Below, piece by piece: positions 1 through 8,539 of a stretch of DNA of 64,000 nucleotides. Position numbers and translations under genes: made by a program. The notes under the pieces were generated by a model, which saw only the letters and a list, made by a program, of their open reading frames with translations, had not been told where the DNA came from and did not search any database. Source of the stretch: an uncultured delta proteobacterium. GTDB taxonomy: Bacteria > Desulfobacterota > Desulfovibrionia > Desulfovibrionales > Desulfovibrionaceae. The stretch lies in assembly GCA_900079685.1 (NCBI GenBank), contig LT599019.1, positions 419,864-483,863 of the forward strand, written 5' to 3'. The first letter of the stretch is position 1. Every line of letters begins with the position of its first letter.

Positions 1-427
1 AGTCCTGGCCGTCCGGCGGAGTGACGATGGCGTGCTCGATCCCGAGGAGCATGGCGCAGCGCACATACTCGGAAAACATGGGGCCGAGGAACAAAATCTT
101 GCGCGGCGCCAGCTCCCTGAGCGCCAGCCAGATCAGTTCCGAGGACCCGTTGCCCGGCAGGACGTTGGCCGGGGAACAGTTCTCGTGCGCGGCGATCACT
201 TCGCGTAAGACGGCGGCGTCGTTGTCCGGGTAATGCTCGAACGGATACGGCGTGCCGTTGATGAGGCTCCGGGTGACGTGGGCCGCAAAGACATGGGTGT
301 TGCTGGAAAAATCGATGAAGTCCGAAACGTCTTTGCGCAGCCTGCGGGCAACGGCATAGACGTCCCCGCCGTGTCTGGCGAGGTCGTCTTCAACCCGGCG
401 GCGCCCGGAAGGCGTGACAAGATCCAT
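1..427 (-). CDS. CobD-like PLP-dependent aminotransferase/decarboxylase, C-terminus cut by window edge
   Basis: The first 142 codons of a leftward gene are visible; the rest lies beyond the left edge. The N-terminus carries HGGDVYAVARRL followed by DFIDFSSN, the signature of the histidinol-phosphate/threonine-phosphate aminotransferase family. CobD makes aminopropanol phosphate for the corrin ring. A NGSSELIWLAL stretch fits the PLP-binding fold. ATG at 427 is chosen because GAAGGAGG precedes it by 6 nt. It follows mqnD by 39 nt on the same strand, so co-transcription is likely. The active-site lysine is outside the window, so L-threonine-phosphate decarboxylase versus histidinol-phosphate aminotransferase cannot be settled. 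Confidence 0.8.
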   Translation of the reverse strand, partial: MDLVTPSGRRRVEDDLARHGGDVYAVARRLRKDVSDFIDFSSNTHVFAAHVTRSLINGTPYPFEHYPDNDAAVLREVIAAHENCSPANVLPGNGSSELIWLALRELAPRKILFLGPMFSEYVRCAMLLGIEHAIVTPPDGQD

Positions 428-466
428 TCTGCCTCCTTCATTCATTTTTCCGGCAGGCAACGGGGG

Positions 467-1312
467 TTACGGGCGTGGCGCGAACATCGGCTTCCCGTGG
501 GGAAGAAGCACGCCCCGGAGGTCGGCGGCTTTGGTCACAAGCCGCTCCACCGCGAACCTGCCCTCGTCGCCCAGGTCCAGGCTGAATTCGTTGACAAAGG
601 CCGCTATGTGTTTCGCCAGGACGTTCTCGTCCATTTCCTGGGCATGGGAGCGGACAAACGGGCGCCCGGCGGCCGGGTCGGCGTTGGCGGCGTTGAGGCT
701 GGCCCGGATGCAGGCGGTGATGCGGCGGAGCGTGTCCTCCCCCAGGCTGCGTTTGGCGACGATAACTCCCAGGGGGATGGGGGCGCCGGTGGTTTGCTCC
801 CACCACTCCCCAAGATCGAGCACCAGATGCAGCCCGTGCGCCGCATAGGTAAACCGGCTCTCGTGGATGATAACCCCGGCGGCGTACTCGCCGCGCGTCA
901 GGGCGGGCATGATCGCGTCAAAAATCAGCTCGCGGCGAGGCCCGGCAAAAGCCCCGTGCAGGGAAAGCAGCATATTGGCCGTCGTCCGCGCGCCGGGAAT
1001 GGCGATGGTCTCATTGCGCAACGCTTCCGGCGAAGCGGGCCGGGAAGCCACCAGCAAGGGGCCGCAACCGCGCCCGAGCGCCCCGCCCGAATGCAGCACC
1101 GCGTATTCGTCAAGGATGTCCGCCACCGCGGCGACGGAAACCTTGGTCACGTCAAGGCAGCCTTCCCTGGCGAGCGCGTTAAGCTCCTCCACGTCGGCAA
1201 ACCGCGTCACGAGCGGCCCCAGATATTCGGGCAACGGCACACGGCCTTCCACAAGCGCGGAAAAAATGTAGGTATCGTTGGGACAAGGCGATATGCCGAG
1301 TTGCAGAGCCAT
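467..1312 (-). CDS. mqnD: 1,4-dihydroxy-6-naphthoate synthase (menaquinone, futalosine pathway)
   Basis: The 281-aa product begins MALQLGISPCPNDTYIF, the typical MqnD N-terminus, and continues as a periplasmic-binding-protein-like fold with TKVSVAA and IPGARTTANMLL segments of the MqnA/MqnD family. MqnD converts cyclic dehypoxanthine futalosine to 1,4-dihydroxy-6-naphthoate on the alternative route to menaquinone, the respiratory quinone of sulfate reducers. ATG at 1312 is preferred over a longer in-frame start at 1390 because it begins at the conserved motif and has AGGAAGG about 8 nt upstream. It is divergent from the sigma54 regulator at 1575. Confidence 0.93.
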   Translation of the reverse strand: MALQLGISPCPNDTYIFSALVEGRVPLPEYLGPLVTRFADVEELNALAREGCLDVTKVSVAAVADILDEYAVLHSGGALGRGCGPLLVASRPASPEALRNETIAIPGARTTANMLLSLHGAFAGPRRELIFDAIMPALTRGEYAAGVIIHESRFTYAAHGLHLVLDLGEWWEQTTGAPIPLGVIVAKRSLGEDTLRRITACIRASLNAANADPAAGRPFVRSHAQEMDENVLAKHIAAFVNEFSLDLGDEGRFAVERLVTKAADLRGVLLPHGKPMFAPRP

Positions 1313-1574
1313 AAGGAGCCTTCCTGAATGAAGAGTGTAATCCGGTAAAGCGTTCCAATATACCTCCGCCGCCAAAAGGCCGTCAACCACGACATAGCGG
1401 GGAGCGGCCCTGTTTGCGCATCTGTCCGCGCGCCGTTTCGAGCCCGGCGGGTTTCACGCCGCAAGGAGCCGCACCCCCGCCTTGCGCTTTGCGCCCGCCG
1501 CGGCTATGCTCAGACCGACGTTTGCCGGACGGGGCGCGCTCCGCCCGGCCATGCAGTTTTTTTCCGGAGGCCCG

Positions 1575-3446
1575 ATGCCGTCCATTCTTTTCGTCAGCTC
1601 CGACCACGGTCGCGTTGCCTATGCCCGCACCATTTTCGCGGAAGAGTACCCCGACATCCTCCCGATGCACACCCCGCCGGACAGCGACGGCAGCGATATT
1701 ACGGCCGCCGTCATGGAGCACGGCATCGAGGTCGTCATCGGGCGCGGAGCCATCCATTCCCGCGTCAAGCGGCTCGATCTGCCGGTTACCGCCCTGGAAG
1801 CGCCGGTTACCGCCCTGGATACGCTCCATGCGTTACGCATCGCCAAAATCCACGGCTCGCGTGTTGCCGCCGTCGCTTCCCGCAGCGTCATCACCGGCGT
1901 GCACGAGCTTTCGGAACTTCTGGGCATAGACCTCAGGGTCTACCTCATGGACGGCGGGCGCGACCCGCGCCCGCTGGTGGAAAAAGCCATCGAGGATGGG
2001 GCGGACGCCATCATCGGCGGGTATATGGCAACCAGCATCGCGGAAGAAATGGGGCATCCCAACGCGCTCGTTTCCAACCACGAGGAGGGCCTGCGCCAGG
2101 CCGCGCGGGAAGCCACGGAAATCGTGACGGCCGTCCGGGAGGAAAAACGCCGCAGCGGGCTTATCCGGACCCTTATCGACCATACCAGCGACGGCATCGT
2201 GGCCGTTGACGCGGCGGGCAAAATCATCGTGTTCAACCCCGTGGCGGCGAGCATCACGGGCGTTGCCAACGCGCTCGGCACGCTGGCGGATAAAACCCTG
2301 CCCGTGTTGAAACTCATGAAAACCCTGGAATCCGGCAAGGAAGACCTTGGCGGCATTTTCCGGATCAACGGCATCGACGTCATCTGCCAGCGCGTGCCGG
2401 TCACGGTCGACGGCAAGGTGGTCGCGGCCGTCGCCACCTTCCAGGACGTGCGCCGCCTCCAGCAGATGGAAGCCAGGGTCAGGCGGCGTATTTACGATTC
2501 CGGCCACGCCGCGACCGCGACCTTTGACACCCTGCTGGGAAAAAGCCCCGCCCAGATGCGGACGGCGGCCCAGGCCAAGGAATTCGCGCTCACCGACTCC
2601 ACCGTGCTCCTCCTGGGGGAGACCGGCACGGGCAAGGAGCTTCTCGCCCAGAGCATCCACAACTACAGCTCCCGCAAAAAAGGGCCATTTGTGGCCATCA
2701 ACTGCGCCGCCCTGCCCGGCCAGCTGCTGGAAAGCGAATTGTTCGGTTACGAGGGCGGCGCGTTCACCGGCGCCAACCCCAAGGGCAAACCCGGCATGTT
2801 CGAGCTTGCCCACGGCGGCACGCTGCTGCTCGACGAGGTCGGGGAGATGGACATCCATATCCAGGGGAAACTCCTGCGCGTCCTGGAAGAGCGCAAGATC
2901 ATGCGCCTCGGCAGCGATAAGCTGCTGCCCATCAACGTGCGGCTCATCACCGCCACCAACAGCAACCTGCGCGAGCTTATCCGCAAATCCGCCTTCCGGG
3001 CCGACCTTTACTACCGGTTGAACGTGCTCCGGCTCCAGGCCCCGCCGCTGCGCGAACGGCGTGAGGATATCCCGCTTCTCGCGGCCCACTTCCTGGATAT
3101 TTTTTCCGCCGAAGGCAAATCCCCCCCGAAACTCGCGCCCGACGCGGAAAGCGCGTTGCAGGAATACCACTGGCCCGGCAACGTGCGCGAGTTGCGCAAC
3201 CTCATGGAGCGCGTGGCCGCCCTGCACAAACGGGGGACCATTGACGCCAGCACCGTGATGGGGCTGCTGGCGGACGAGCATGCCGAACTGACGCCGCCGG
3301 AGTATGATGAAGACCTCGCCAAAATTTACGCGGCCCTCGCCGAATGCGGCGGCAACCACACCAGGGCGGCAAAACTCCTCGGCATGAGCCGTATAACCCT
3401 GTGGCGGCGGCTGAAGCAGAAGCAGGGAAGGAACGCCTCCGAATAA
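1575..3446 (+). CDS. PrpR-type sigma54-dependent transcriptional activator (PrpR_N, PAS, AAA+, Fis HTH)
   Basis: The 623-aa protein has a PrpR N-terminal sensory domain (about residues 5-185), a PAS domain (about 195-310), a sigma54 AAA+ domain with Walker A GETGTGKE near residue 348, the sigma54-contact motif GAFTGA near 395 and Walker B LLLDEVGE near 417, and a C-terminal Fis helix-turn-helix (TRAAKLLGMSRITLWRRL). ATG at 1575 follows GGAGG by 5 nt; longer in-frame starts lack the conserved N-terminus. PrpR-family activators sense a carboxylate or acyl intermediate. The next two genes (CitE-like, CaiB-like) lie behind a -24/-12 promoter and are the obvious targets. The ligand is unknown. An 18-bp sequence is duplicated in frame at 1781-1819. 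Confidence 0.9.
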   Translation: MPSILFVSSDHGRVAYARTIFAEEYPDILPMHTPPDSDGSDITAAVMEHGIEVVIGRGAIHSRVKRLDLPVTALEAPVTALDTLHALRIAKIHGSRVAAVASRSVITGVHELSELLGIDLRVYLMDGGRDPRPLVEKAIEDGADAIIGGYMATSIAEEMGHPNALVSNHEEGLRQAAREATEIVTAVREEKRRSGLIRTLIDHTSDGIVAVDAAGKIIVFNPVAASITGVANALGTLADKTLPVLKLMKTLESGKEDLGGIFRINGIDVICQRVPVTVDGKVVAAVATFQDVRRLQQMEARVRRRIYDSGHAATATFDTLLGKSPAQMRTAAQAKEFALTDSTVLLLGETGTGKELLAQSIHNYSSRKKGPFVAINCAALPGQLLESELFGYEGGAFTGANPKGKPGMFELAHGGTLLLDEVGEMDIHIQGKLLRVLEERKIMRLGSDKLLPINVRLITATNSNLRELIRKSAFRADLYYRLNVLRLQAPPLRERREDIPLLAAHFLDIFSAEGKSPPKLAPDAESALQEYHWPGNVRELRNLMERVAALHKRGTIDASTVMGLLADEHAELTPPEYDEDLAKIYAALAECGGNHTRAAKLLGMSRITLWRRLKQKQGRNASE

Positions 3447-3634
3447 CAGCGTGTCCGTAAAGAGGCGGAGCGTGAGCCGATGGCGTTGGCTTGCGCACAT
3501 CGCCGAGCCGGGCAAAGCCCGCCTTGCTCCGCTGCGCGGGCGGCTATCGCCGCCGTTTTCCCACGGCCGAACGTGATACACTCTTTTCCGGCAACCGCCG
3601 CGCGACCTGCCGGGAACGCGGCGGTTGTTTCATT

Positions 3635-3653
3635 GTTTCAATACCGTTGAAAC
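3635..3653. promoter_or_regulatory. Dyad, candidate upstream activator site for the PrpR-like regulator
   Basis: GTTTCAA (3635-3641) and TTGAAAC (3647-3653) form a perfect 7-bp inverted repeat around TACCG. It lies about 77 bp upstream of the -24 element, the expected position for an enhancer-like site of a sigma54 activator. That the adjacent regulator binds here is inference. Confidence 0.6.
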
Positions 3654-3729
3654 GGTTTGCCGGGACGCGCGCCGCCCGCCGCCCGGTTTTTCCGCCGTAT
3701 GACCGGAGACGCCATGCGCTTGCCTCCGT

Positions 3730-3745
3730 TGGCATGGGGCTTGCT
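3730..3745 (+). promoter_or_regulatory. Sigma54 -24/-12 promoter of the CitE/CaiB operon
   Basis: TGGCATGGGGCTTGCT matches the sigma54 consensus TGGCAC-N5-TTGC(A/T) with one substitution and exact GG-N10-GC spacing. Initiation about 12 nt downstream of the GC would give a short leader before the ATG at 3782. Confidence 0.75.
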
Positions 3746-3781
3746 CAAGGGGAGCATTCACAGCCCATACAAGGAGTTGCC

Positions 3782-4717
3782 ATGTCACGGGATTACGCAG
3801 TGACCGCGGTTCGCCGCTCCCGGCTTATCATGCCCGCCCATCAGCGGAAATTTGTGGAAAAAGCATACACCCGCAATGCCGACGCCGTGGTCCTGGACCT
3901 GGAGGACAGCGTTCCGGATACCGAGAAACTCGCGGCCAGGGCCGCTGTCAGGGAGGGCATCGCGCTTGTCGCCAAAGGCGGGAGCGAGGTCATCGTCCGG
4001 GTCAACAATACGCCGGAACTCCTTGCCGGCGACCTCGACGGCGCCCTCTGGCCGGGTCTTGACGCCGTCTACCTGCCCAAGTGTGAAACCGCGGCGGAAA
4101 TCAAAGATCTGGAAGCGGCCATCACCCGGCTGGAAGAAACGCGCGGCATCGCGCCGGGCAGCGTTACCATCAACGCGGTCATCGAGACGCCGCGCGGGTA
4201 CCTGAACGCCGAAGCAATCGCGGGAGCCAGCGGCCGCATTGATTCCATCACCCTCGGCAACGAGGATTTCTGCGCCGCCATCAATCTGGCCTCCGGGCCG
4301 GAAACGCGCAACGGCATGCTGCCCTTCCGCATGCACCTGCTCGTCGTGGCCCGCGCGTACGGCAAAATACCGATGGGCCTTGTGGACTCCATGACCGGAT
4401 TCGCGGACAAAGGCAATTTCGAGGATCTCGCCGTCCTCAGCCACAAACACGGGTTCCTGGGCTCAAGCTGCATCCACCCGGCCAACGTGGAAATCCTGAA
4501 CCGGTGCTTCTCCCCTTCGGAAGAGGCCGTGGAAAAAGCCCGCGCCGTTCTGGAAGTCATGGAAGCTGCCCTCGCCAGGGGGGAAGCCGCCGCCGCCCTG
4601 GACGGCGCAATGGTCGATATCGTGCACTACAACAAGGCCAAGGCCCTTATGGACCGCGTCAACGCCATCGCGGCGCACGAAAAACGCAAACGCACGGCCC
4701 GTGAAGCGGCCGAATAA
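3782..4717 (+). CDS. HpcH/HpaI-CitE family lyase (malyl/citramalyl-CoA lyase-like)
   Basis: The 311-aa protein has CitE-family landmarks: RSRLIMPAHQRKFVEKA at the N-terminus, DAVVLDLEDSVP (metal-proximal Asp/Glu), AVIETPRGYLNA with the catalytic-region Glu, LGNEDF, and GSSCIHPANVEILN near the C-terminus. Members cleave or form 3-hydroxyacyl-CoA C-C bonds, for example malyl-CoA or citramalyl-CoA, or hydrolyse malyl-CoA. ATG at 3782 follows AAGGAG by 7 nt. The CoA-transferase starts 10 nt after its stop, so the pair probably activates an acid to its CoA thioester and then cleaves it. Substrate is not determinable from sequence. A sigma54 promoter is 36 nt upstream. Confidence 0.85.
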   Translation: MSRDYAVTAVRRSRLIMPAHQRKFVEKAYTRNADAVVLDLEDSVPDTEKLAARAAVREGIALVAKGGSEVIVRVNNTPELLAGDLDGALWPGLDAVYLPKCETAAEIKDLEAAITRLEETRGIAPGSVTINAVIETPRGYLNAEAIAGASGRIDSITLGNEDFCAAINLASGPETRNGMLPFRMHLLVVARAYGKIPMGLVDSMTGFADKGNFEDLAVLSHKHGFLGSSCIHPANVEILNRCFSPSEEAVEKARAVLEVMEAALARGEAAAALDGAMVDIVHYNKAKALMDRVNAIAAHEKRKRTAREAAE

Positions 4718-4727
4718 GGATACCGCC

Positions 4728-5933
4728 ATGGAACCCAACACCCTTCCCCTGCGGGACATAACGGTCATTGACGCGGCGACCATGCTCGCCGCCCCCTGGT
4801 CCGCCGCCTTTCTTGCCGATTACGGCGCCAACGTCATCAAGGTGGAGCACCCGGAAAAGGGCGATACGGGCCGTGCCTACGGCAAGCAGAAAAACGGCGT
4901 CGGGCTGCTGTGGAAGAGCATGGCCCGGAACAAACGCTGCATCACATTGAACCTCGGCAAACCCGAGGGCCAGGAAATTTTCAAAAAGCTCGCGGCCAAG
5001 GCCGACGTGGTTATAGAAAACTACCGGCCCGGCACGCTTGAGAAATGGAACATCGGGTACGAGCAGCTCGCCGCCGTCAACCCGTCCCTGGTCATGCTGC
5101 GCACGACCGGCTTCGGCCAGACGGGCCCGTATGCCTCGCGCGGCGGGTTCGGCACCGTGGCCGAGGCCATGAGCGGGTTCGCGTCCATCAACGGCGCCAA
5201 GGGCGGCCCCCCCACCCTGCCGGGTCTGGCTCTGGCGGACGGGGTCTGCGGTATTTTCGGCGCGCTGTCCGTTATGATCGCCCTGCACGAGCGCAACAAC
5301 AACCCCGAGCGCCGGGGGCAGTCCATCGACATATCCCTGTACGAGCCGCTCATGCGGCTGGTGGAACCGCACATCCTTTCCTTTGACCAGCTCGGCCTCA
5401 TTGCCGAGCGCGTGGGCAACGCCAGCGTTTCCGTGGCGCCGCGCAACGCCTACGTCACGAAGGACGGCACCTGGGTAGCCCTATCCGGCGCGGCCCAGCC
5501 CATCGCGGCCAACGTGTTCAAGGCCGTGGGCCGCCCCGAGCTCATTGAGGACGAGCGATTTTGCAACAACGCCGCCCGCATGAAGAATGTGGAAGAACTC
5601 GACGCCATCATCGGCGGCTGGATCAGGGAGCGCGACTGGCAGGAGGTGCAGCGCGTATTCTCCGAATGCGGCGCGGTCATCGGCCCCATGTACACCATGG
5701 ACCAGCTATTTGAAGACAATCATTACAAAATTCGTGAATCCTTTGTCAGCGTTGAGGACGAGGAACTCGGTTCCGTGCGCATGCCCAACGTGGTGGCGAA
5801 ATTTTCGCGTACGCCCGGCAAGGTGATGACCGCCGGAGCCCCAAAGGGCAAGCATAACGAAGAGGTTTACTCGGGAATGCTGGGGATTCCCCCCGCCGAA
5901 CTCGCCCGCTTGCATGATAAAGGTGTTGTCTGA
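4728..5933 (+). CDS. Class III (CaiB/BaiF, Frc-type) CoA-transferase
   Basis: The 401-aa product shows the family N-terminus (LRDITVIDAATMLAAPW), ADYGANVIKVEHPEKGD, the MARNKRCITLNL segment, and DVVIENYRPGTLEKW, where Asp/Glu in this region forms the catalytic acyl intermediate in formyl-CoA transferase relatives. It moves CoA between organic acids. It lies in an operon with the CitE-like lyase under a sigma54 promoter. Itaconate/citramalate or malate/succinate are plausible substrates by analogy with known CoA-transferase plus lyase pairs, but no itaconyl-CoA hydratase is nearby. ATG at 4728 is preferred over one at 4701 that overlaps the upstream gene. Confidence 0.87.
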   Translation: MEPNTLPLRDITVIDAATMLAAPWSAAFLADYGANVIKVEHPEKGDTGRAYGKQKNGVGLLWKSMARNKRCITLNLGKPEGQEIFKKLAAKADVVIENYRPGTLEKWNIGYEQLAAVNPSLVMLRTTGFGQTGPYASRGGFGTVAEAMSGFASINGAKGGPPTLPGLALADGVCGIFGALSVMIALHERNNNPERRGQSIDISLYEPLMRLVEPHILSFDQLGLIAERVGNASVSVAPRNAYVTKDGTWVALSGAAQPIAANVFKAVGRPELIEDERFCNNAARMKNVEELDAIIGGWIRERDWQEVQRVFSECGAVIGPMYTMDQLFEDNHYKIRESFVSVEDEELGSVRMPNVVAKFSRTPGKVMTAGAPKGKHNEEVYSGMLGIPPAELARLHDKGVV

Positions 5934-5965
5934 TAAACCAATGATCGCAAGGGCTTGCTCTTGCA

Positions 5966-6016
5966 GTTCCAGGGTGTGGACCTCCGGATCCCCCCACCGG
6001 AGATCCCCCCTGGAAC
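5966..6016 (+). other. Nested hairpin downstream of CoA-transferase
   Basis: Outer arms GTTCCAGGG (5966-5974) and CCCTGGAAC (6008-6016) enclose a second stem CTCCGG/CCGGAG. It has no U-run and may serve as 3' mRNA protection ahead of the terminator at 6035. Confidence 0.4.
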
Positions 6017-6034
6017 GTTGAAGGCCTATAAAAA

Positions 6035-6057
6035 GGGCCTGCGCAAGCAGGCCCTTT
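6035..6057. terminator. Bidirectional intrinsic terminator between convergent genes
   Basis: Perfect 8-bp stem GGGCCTGC/GCAGGCCC with loop GCAA. An A-run precedes it and a T-run follows it, so it can stop both the CoA-transferase operon and leftward pgk transcription. Confidence 0.8.
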
Positions 6058-6094
6058 CGTCATTTTTCCGTTGCCCCTGAAAGGTAAAACAGCC

Positions 6095-7282
6095 CTATTC
6101 CCCGCGCTCTTCAAGCACCGCGACAGCCGGGAGTTTTTTGCCTTCCAGAAATTCAAGGAACGCGCCGCCGCCCGTGGAAAGATAAGAAACCTTATTTTCC
6201 ACGCCGAACTGGTCAATGGCGGCCAGCGTATCACCCCCGCCCGCGATGGAAAAGGCGGGACTTTCGGCCACGGCCTTGCAGAGCGCTTCGGTCCCCTTGC
6301 TGAAGGGGGCCATTTCAAACACGCCTACCGGGCCGTTCCAGACGATGGTGCCCGCTTTTTTCAAAATATCCGCATACAAGGCCGCCGTCTTGGGGCCCAC
6401 GTCCAGGATCATCTCGTCATCCGCCACGTCCGCCGCGTTCTTGGTGCTCGCGGGAGAGGTTTCCGCGAACTCCTTGGCCACGACGACGTCTATGGGCAGG
6501 GGAATTTCACCGCCCTTGGCTTTGGCGGCGTCCATCAGCCGTTTGGCTTCGCCCACCAAATCCGGTTCGTACAGGGATTTGCCTACCGGGAACCCCGCGG
6601 CTTTCAGGAAATTGTTGGCGATGCCGCCGCCCACGATGAGCTGGTCCACTTTGGCGGTCAGCGCGTCAAGAATGGTCAGTTTCGTCGAAACCTTGGACCC
6701 GCCGATGATGGCGACGAGCGGCCTGGCCGGTTTTGCCACGGCCTTTTCCAGGGCGTTCAGCTCTTTTTCCAGCAAGGGCCCGGCGCAGGCCACGGGCGCG
6801 AACTTCGCCACCGCGTGGGTGGAGGCTTCCGCCCTATGGGCGGTGCCGAAGGCGTCCATCACGAACACGTCGCAGAGCGCCGCATACTGTTTGCCCAGGG
6901 CGTCGTCGTTCTTTTTCTCGCCCTTGTTGAAGCGCACGTTCTCGCACAGCACGACGTCGCCCGAGTTCAGGGACACGCCGTTAAGATAGTCCTTGACCAG
7001 AGGAACGGGGCTGGTCATCAGCCCGGAAAGATAGGCGGAAACCGGCGCGAGCGAGAATTCTTCCGCGTATTCGCCCTCCGTGGGGCGGCCCAGATGGGAA
7101 AGGAGCATCACCGAAGCGCCGGCGTCCTGGGCCATCTTCAAGGTCGGCAGGATGGCGCGGATGCGCGCGTCGCTCGTAACCTTGCCGTCTTTTACCGGCA
7201 CGTTCAAATCAACGCGGATGAGCACGCGCTTGCCCCGCAGGGAGCCTTTCGCGGCGAGGTCGGACATGGTTATCACAGCCAT
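6095..7282 (-). CDS. pgk: Phosphoglycerate kinase
   Basis: The 395-aa length is typical. [15 protein letters not shown] holds the N-terminal substrate-binding residues, GRPTEGEY the basic patch, and [18 protein letters not shown] and [13 protein letters not shown] the nucleotide-binding C-domain. It transfers phosphate between 1,3-bisphosphoglycerate and ADP in glycolysis/gluconeogenesis. ATG at 7282 has AAGGAG 9 nt upstream; MSDLAAKG five codons later is an alternative start. Transcribed leftward, 79 nt after proB. Confidence 0.97.
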   Translation of the reverse strand: MAVITMSDLAAKGSLRGKRVLIRVDLNVPVKDGKVTSDARIRAILPTLKMAQDAGASVMLLSHLGRPTEGEYAEEFSLAPVSAYLSGLMTSPVPLVKDYLNGVSLNSGDVVLCENVRFNKGEKKNDDALGKQYAALCDVFVMDAFGTAHRAEASTHAVAKFAPVACAGPLLEKELNALEKAVAKPARPLVAIIGGSKVSTKLTILDALTAKVDQLIVGGGIANNFLKAAGFPVGKSLYEPDLVGEAKRLMDAAKAKGGEIPLPIDVVVAKEFAETSPASTKNAADVADDEMILDVGPKTAALYADILKKAGTIVWNGPVGVFEMAPFSKGTEALCKAVAESPAFSIAGGGDTLAAIDQFGVENKVSYLSTGGGAFLEFLEGKKLPAVAVLEERGE

Positions 7283-7361
7283 TGCATAACTCCTTTATAT
7301 AACGGTTGGTCTTCTTCATCGGAACCGGCGCGACAGCAGGATACGGGGCAGCCGGGCGGCC

Positions 7362-8522
7362 TCATACCGCCGCGTGGAGCAGCATGTTGTCGCGGTGCAC
7401 GGCTTCGGCGTAGGGGACGTCCTCATCCGCCTTCCCGCCGGCGCGGCCCGCCAGCGATTTGCCCATAACGCGCCGCAGCTCCCCGGCGGCGTAGTTGCAA
7501 AGGCCCACGCCGACCGGCTCTTTGCCCGGCCCGACGATGGTCACCAGAGCCCCCTGGCCGAAGTTGCCGGATACGGCGACAATGCCTGCCGGCAAGAGGC
7601 TCTTCCCGCCCTTGACCAGCGCTTTGACCGCGCCCGCGTCGATGGTGAGCGTGCCCGCCGCGTCTGCGTTATAGGCCAGCCAGAACTTGCGGCTGGAAAT
7701 GGCCTTCCCGGAAGGCCTCACCCAGGTGCCGAGCGTGGCGTCCGGTTCCGCGAACACGCGTTCCAGGATGCCTTCTTCCCTGCCGGGGACGATATAGGTC
7801 GGCACCCCGATCTGGGCCGCCCGGCAGGCCGCGAGCAGTTTGGAATGCATGCCGCCGGAGCCCAGCGCCGTTTTGGCCCCGCAGAGCGCGTTGACGTCCA
7901 GATTCCGGATGTCGTCGATGCAGTCCATTACCCGCGCATCCGGGTTGACGCCGGGGTCCGCGTCAAAAACGCCCCTGGCGGACGTCAGGTTGATGAACAG
8001 ATCCGCTTCGGTCAAATTCAGCAGCAACCCGGACAAGTTGTCGTTATCCCCGAATTTCAGCTCGCTTACGGCCACGGTATCGTTCTCGTTGACCACGGGG
8101 ATGGCGCCCCATTCCAGCAGGGTCGCAAACGTGTTGCGCGCGTTCAGAAAACGCTGGCGGCTGCGCATGTCGTCCCGGGTCAGCAGGACCTGGGCGGAGA
8201 CCTTGCCCCGGCTCGCGAAAGCCTGGTCGTAAGCGTGCATGAGACGGCTCTGCCCGATGGCGGCCGCGGCCTGTTTGTTGGGCAGGTCCGTCGTGGTTAT
8301 GGCCCTTTTGGCCCGCATAACCCCGCGCCCGGCGGCCACCGCCCCGGAGGAGACGAGAATGACCTCGCGGCCCGTATCGTGCACGGCGGCCAGTTGCGCG
8401 GCCAGCCGTTCCACCCGGTCCAGGTCCAGGCCTTCGCCGGAGGCCAGCACCGCGCTGCCCACCTTGACCACAACCCGCCGGGACTTGGCTATATACTGCC
8501 GCTTTTCCTGCTTCCAGTCCAT
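7362..8522 (-). CDS. proB: Glutamate 5-kinase (kinase plus PUA domain)
   Basis: The 386-aa product has the amino-acid-kinase N-terminus RVVVKVGSAVLA, ILVSSGAVAAGR, NENDTVAV, FGDNDNLSG and ALGSGGMHSK, then a C-terminal PUA domain from about residue 290. It phosphorylates glutamate in the first step of proline synthesis. ATG at 8522 lies 17 nt after the obgE stop, so obgE-proB form one leftward transcription unit, a pairing common in Desulfovibrio relatives. Confidence 0.96.
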   Translation of the reverse strand: MDWKQEKRQYIAKSRRVVVKVGSAVLASGEGLDLDRVERLAAQLAAVHDTGREVILVSSGAVAAGRGVMRAKRAITTTDLPNKQAAAAIGQSRLMHAYDQAFASRGKVSAQVLLTRDDMRSRQRFLNARNTFATLLEWGAIPVVNENDTVAVSELKFGDNDNLSGLLLNLTEADLFINLTSARGVFDADPGVNPDARVMDCIDDIRNLDVNALCGAKTALGSGGMHSKLLAACRAAQIGVPTYIVPGREEGILERVFAEPDATLGTWVRPSGKAISSRKFWLAYNADAAGTLTIDAGAVKALVKGGKSLLPAGIVAVSGNFGQGALVTIVGPGKEPVGVGLCNYAAGELRRVMGKSLAGRAGGKADEDVPYAEAVHRDNMLLHAAV

Positions 8523-8539
8523 TATTAGCCCCCTGCCCG

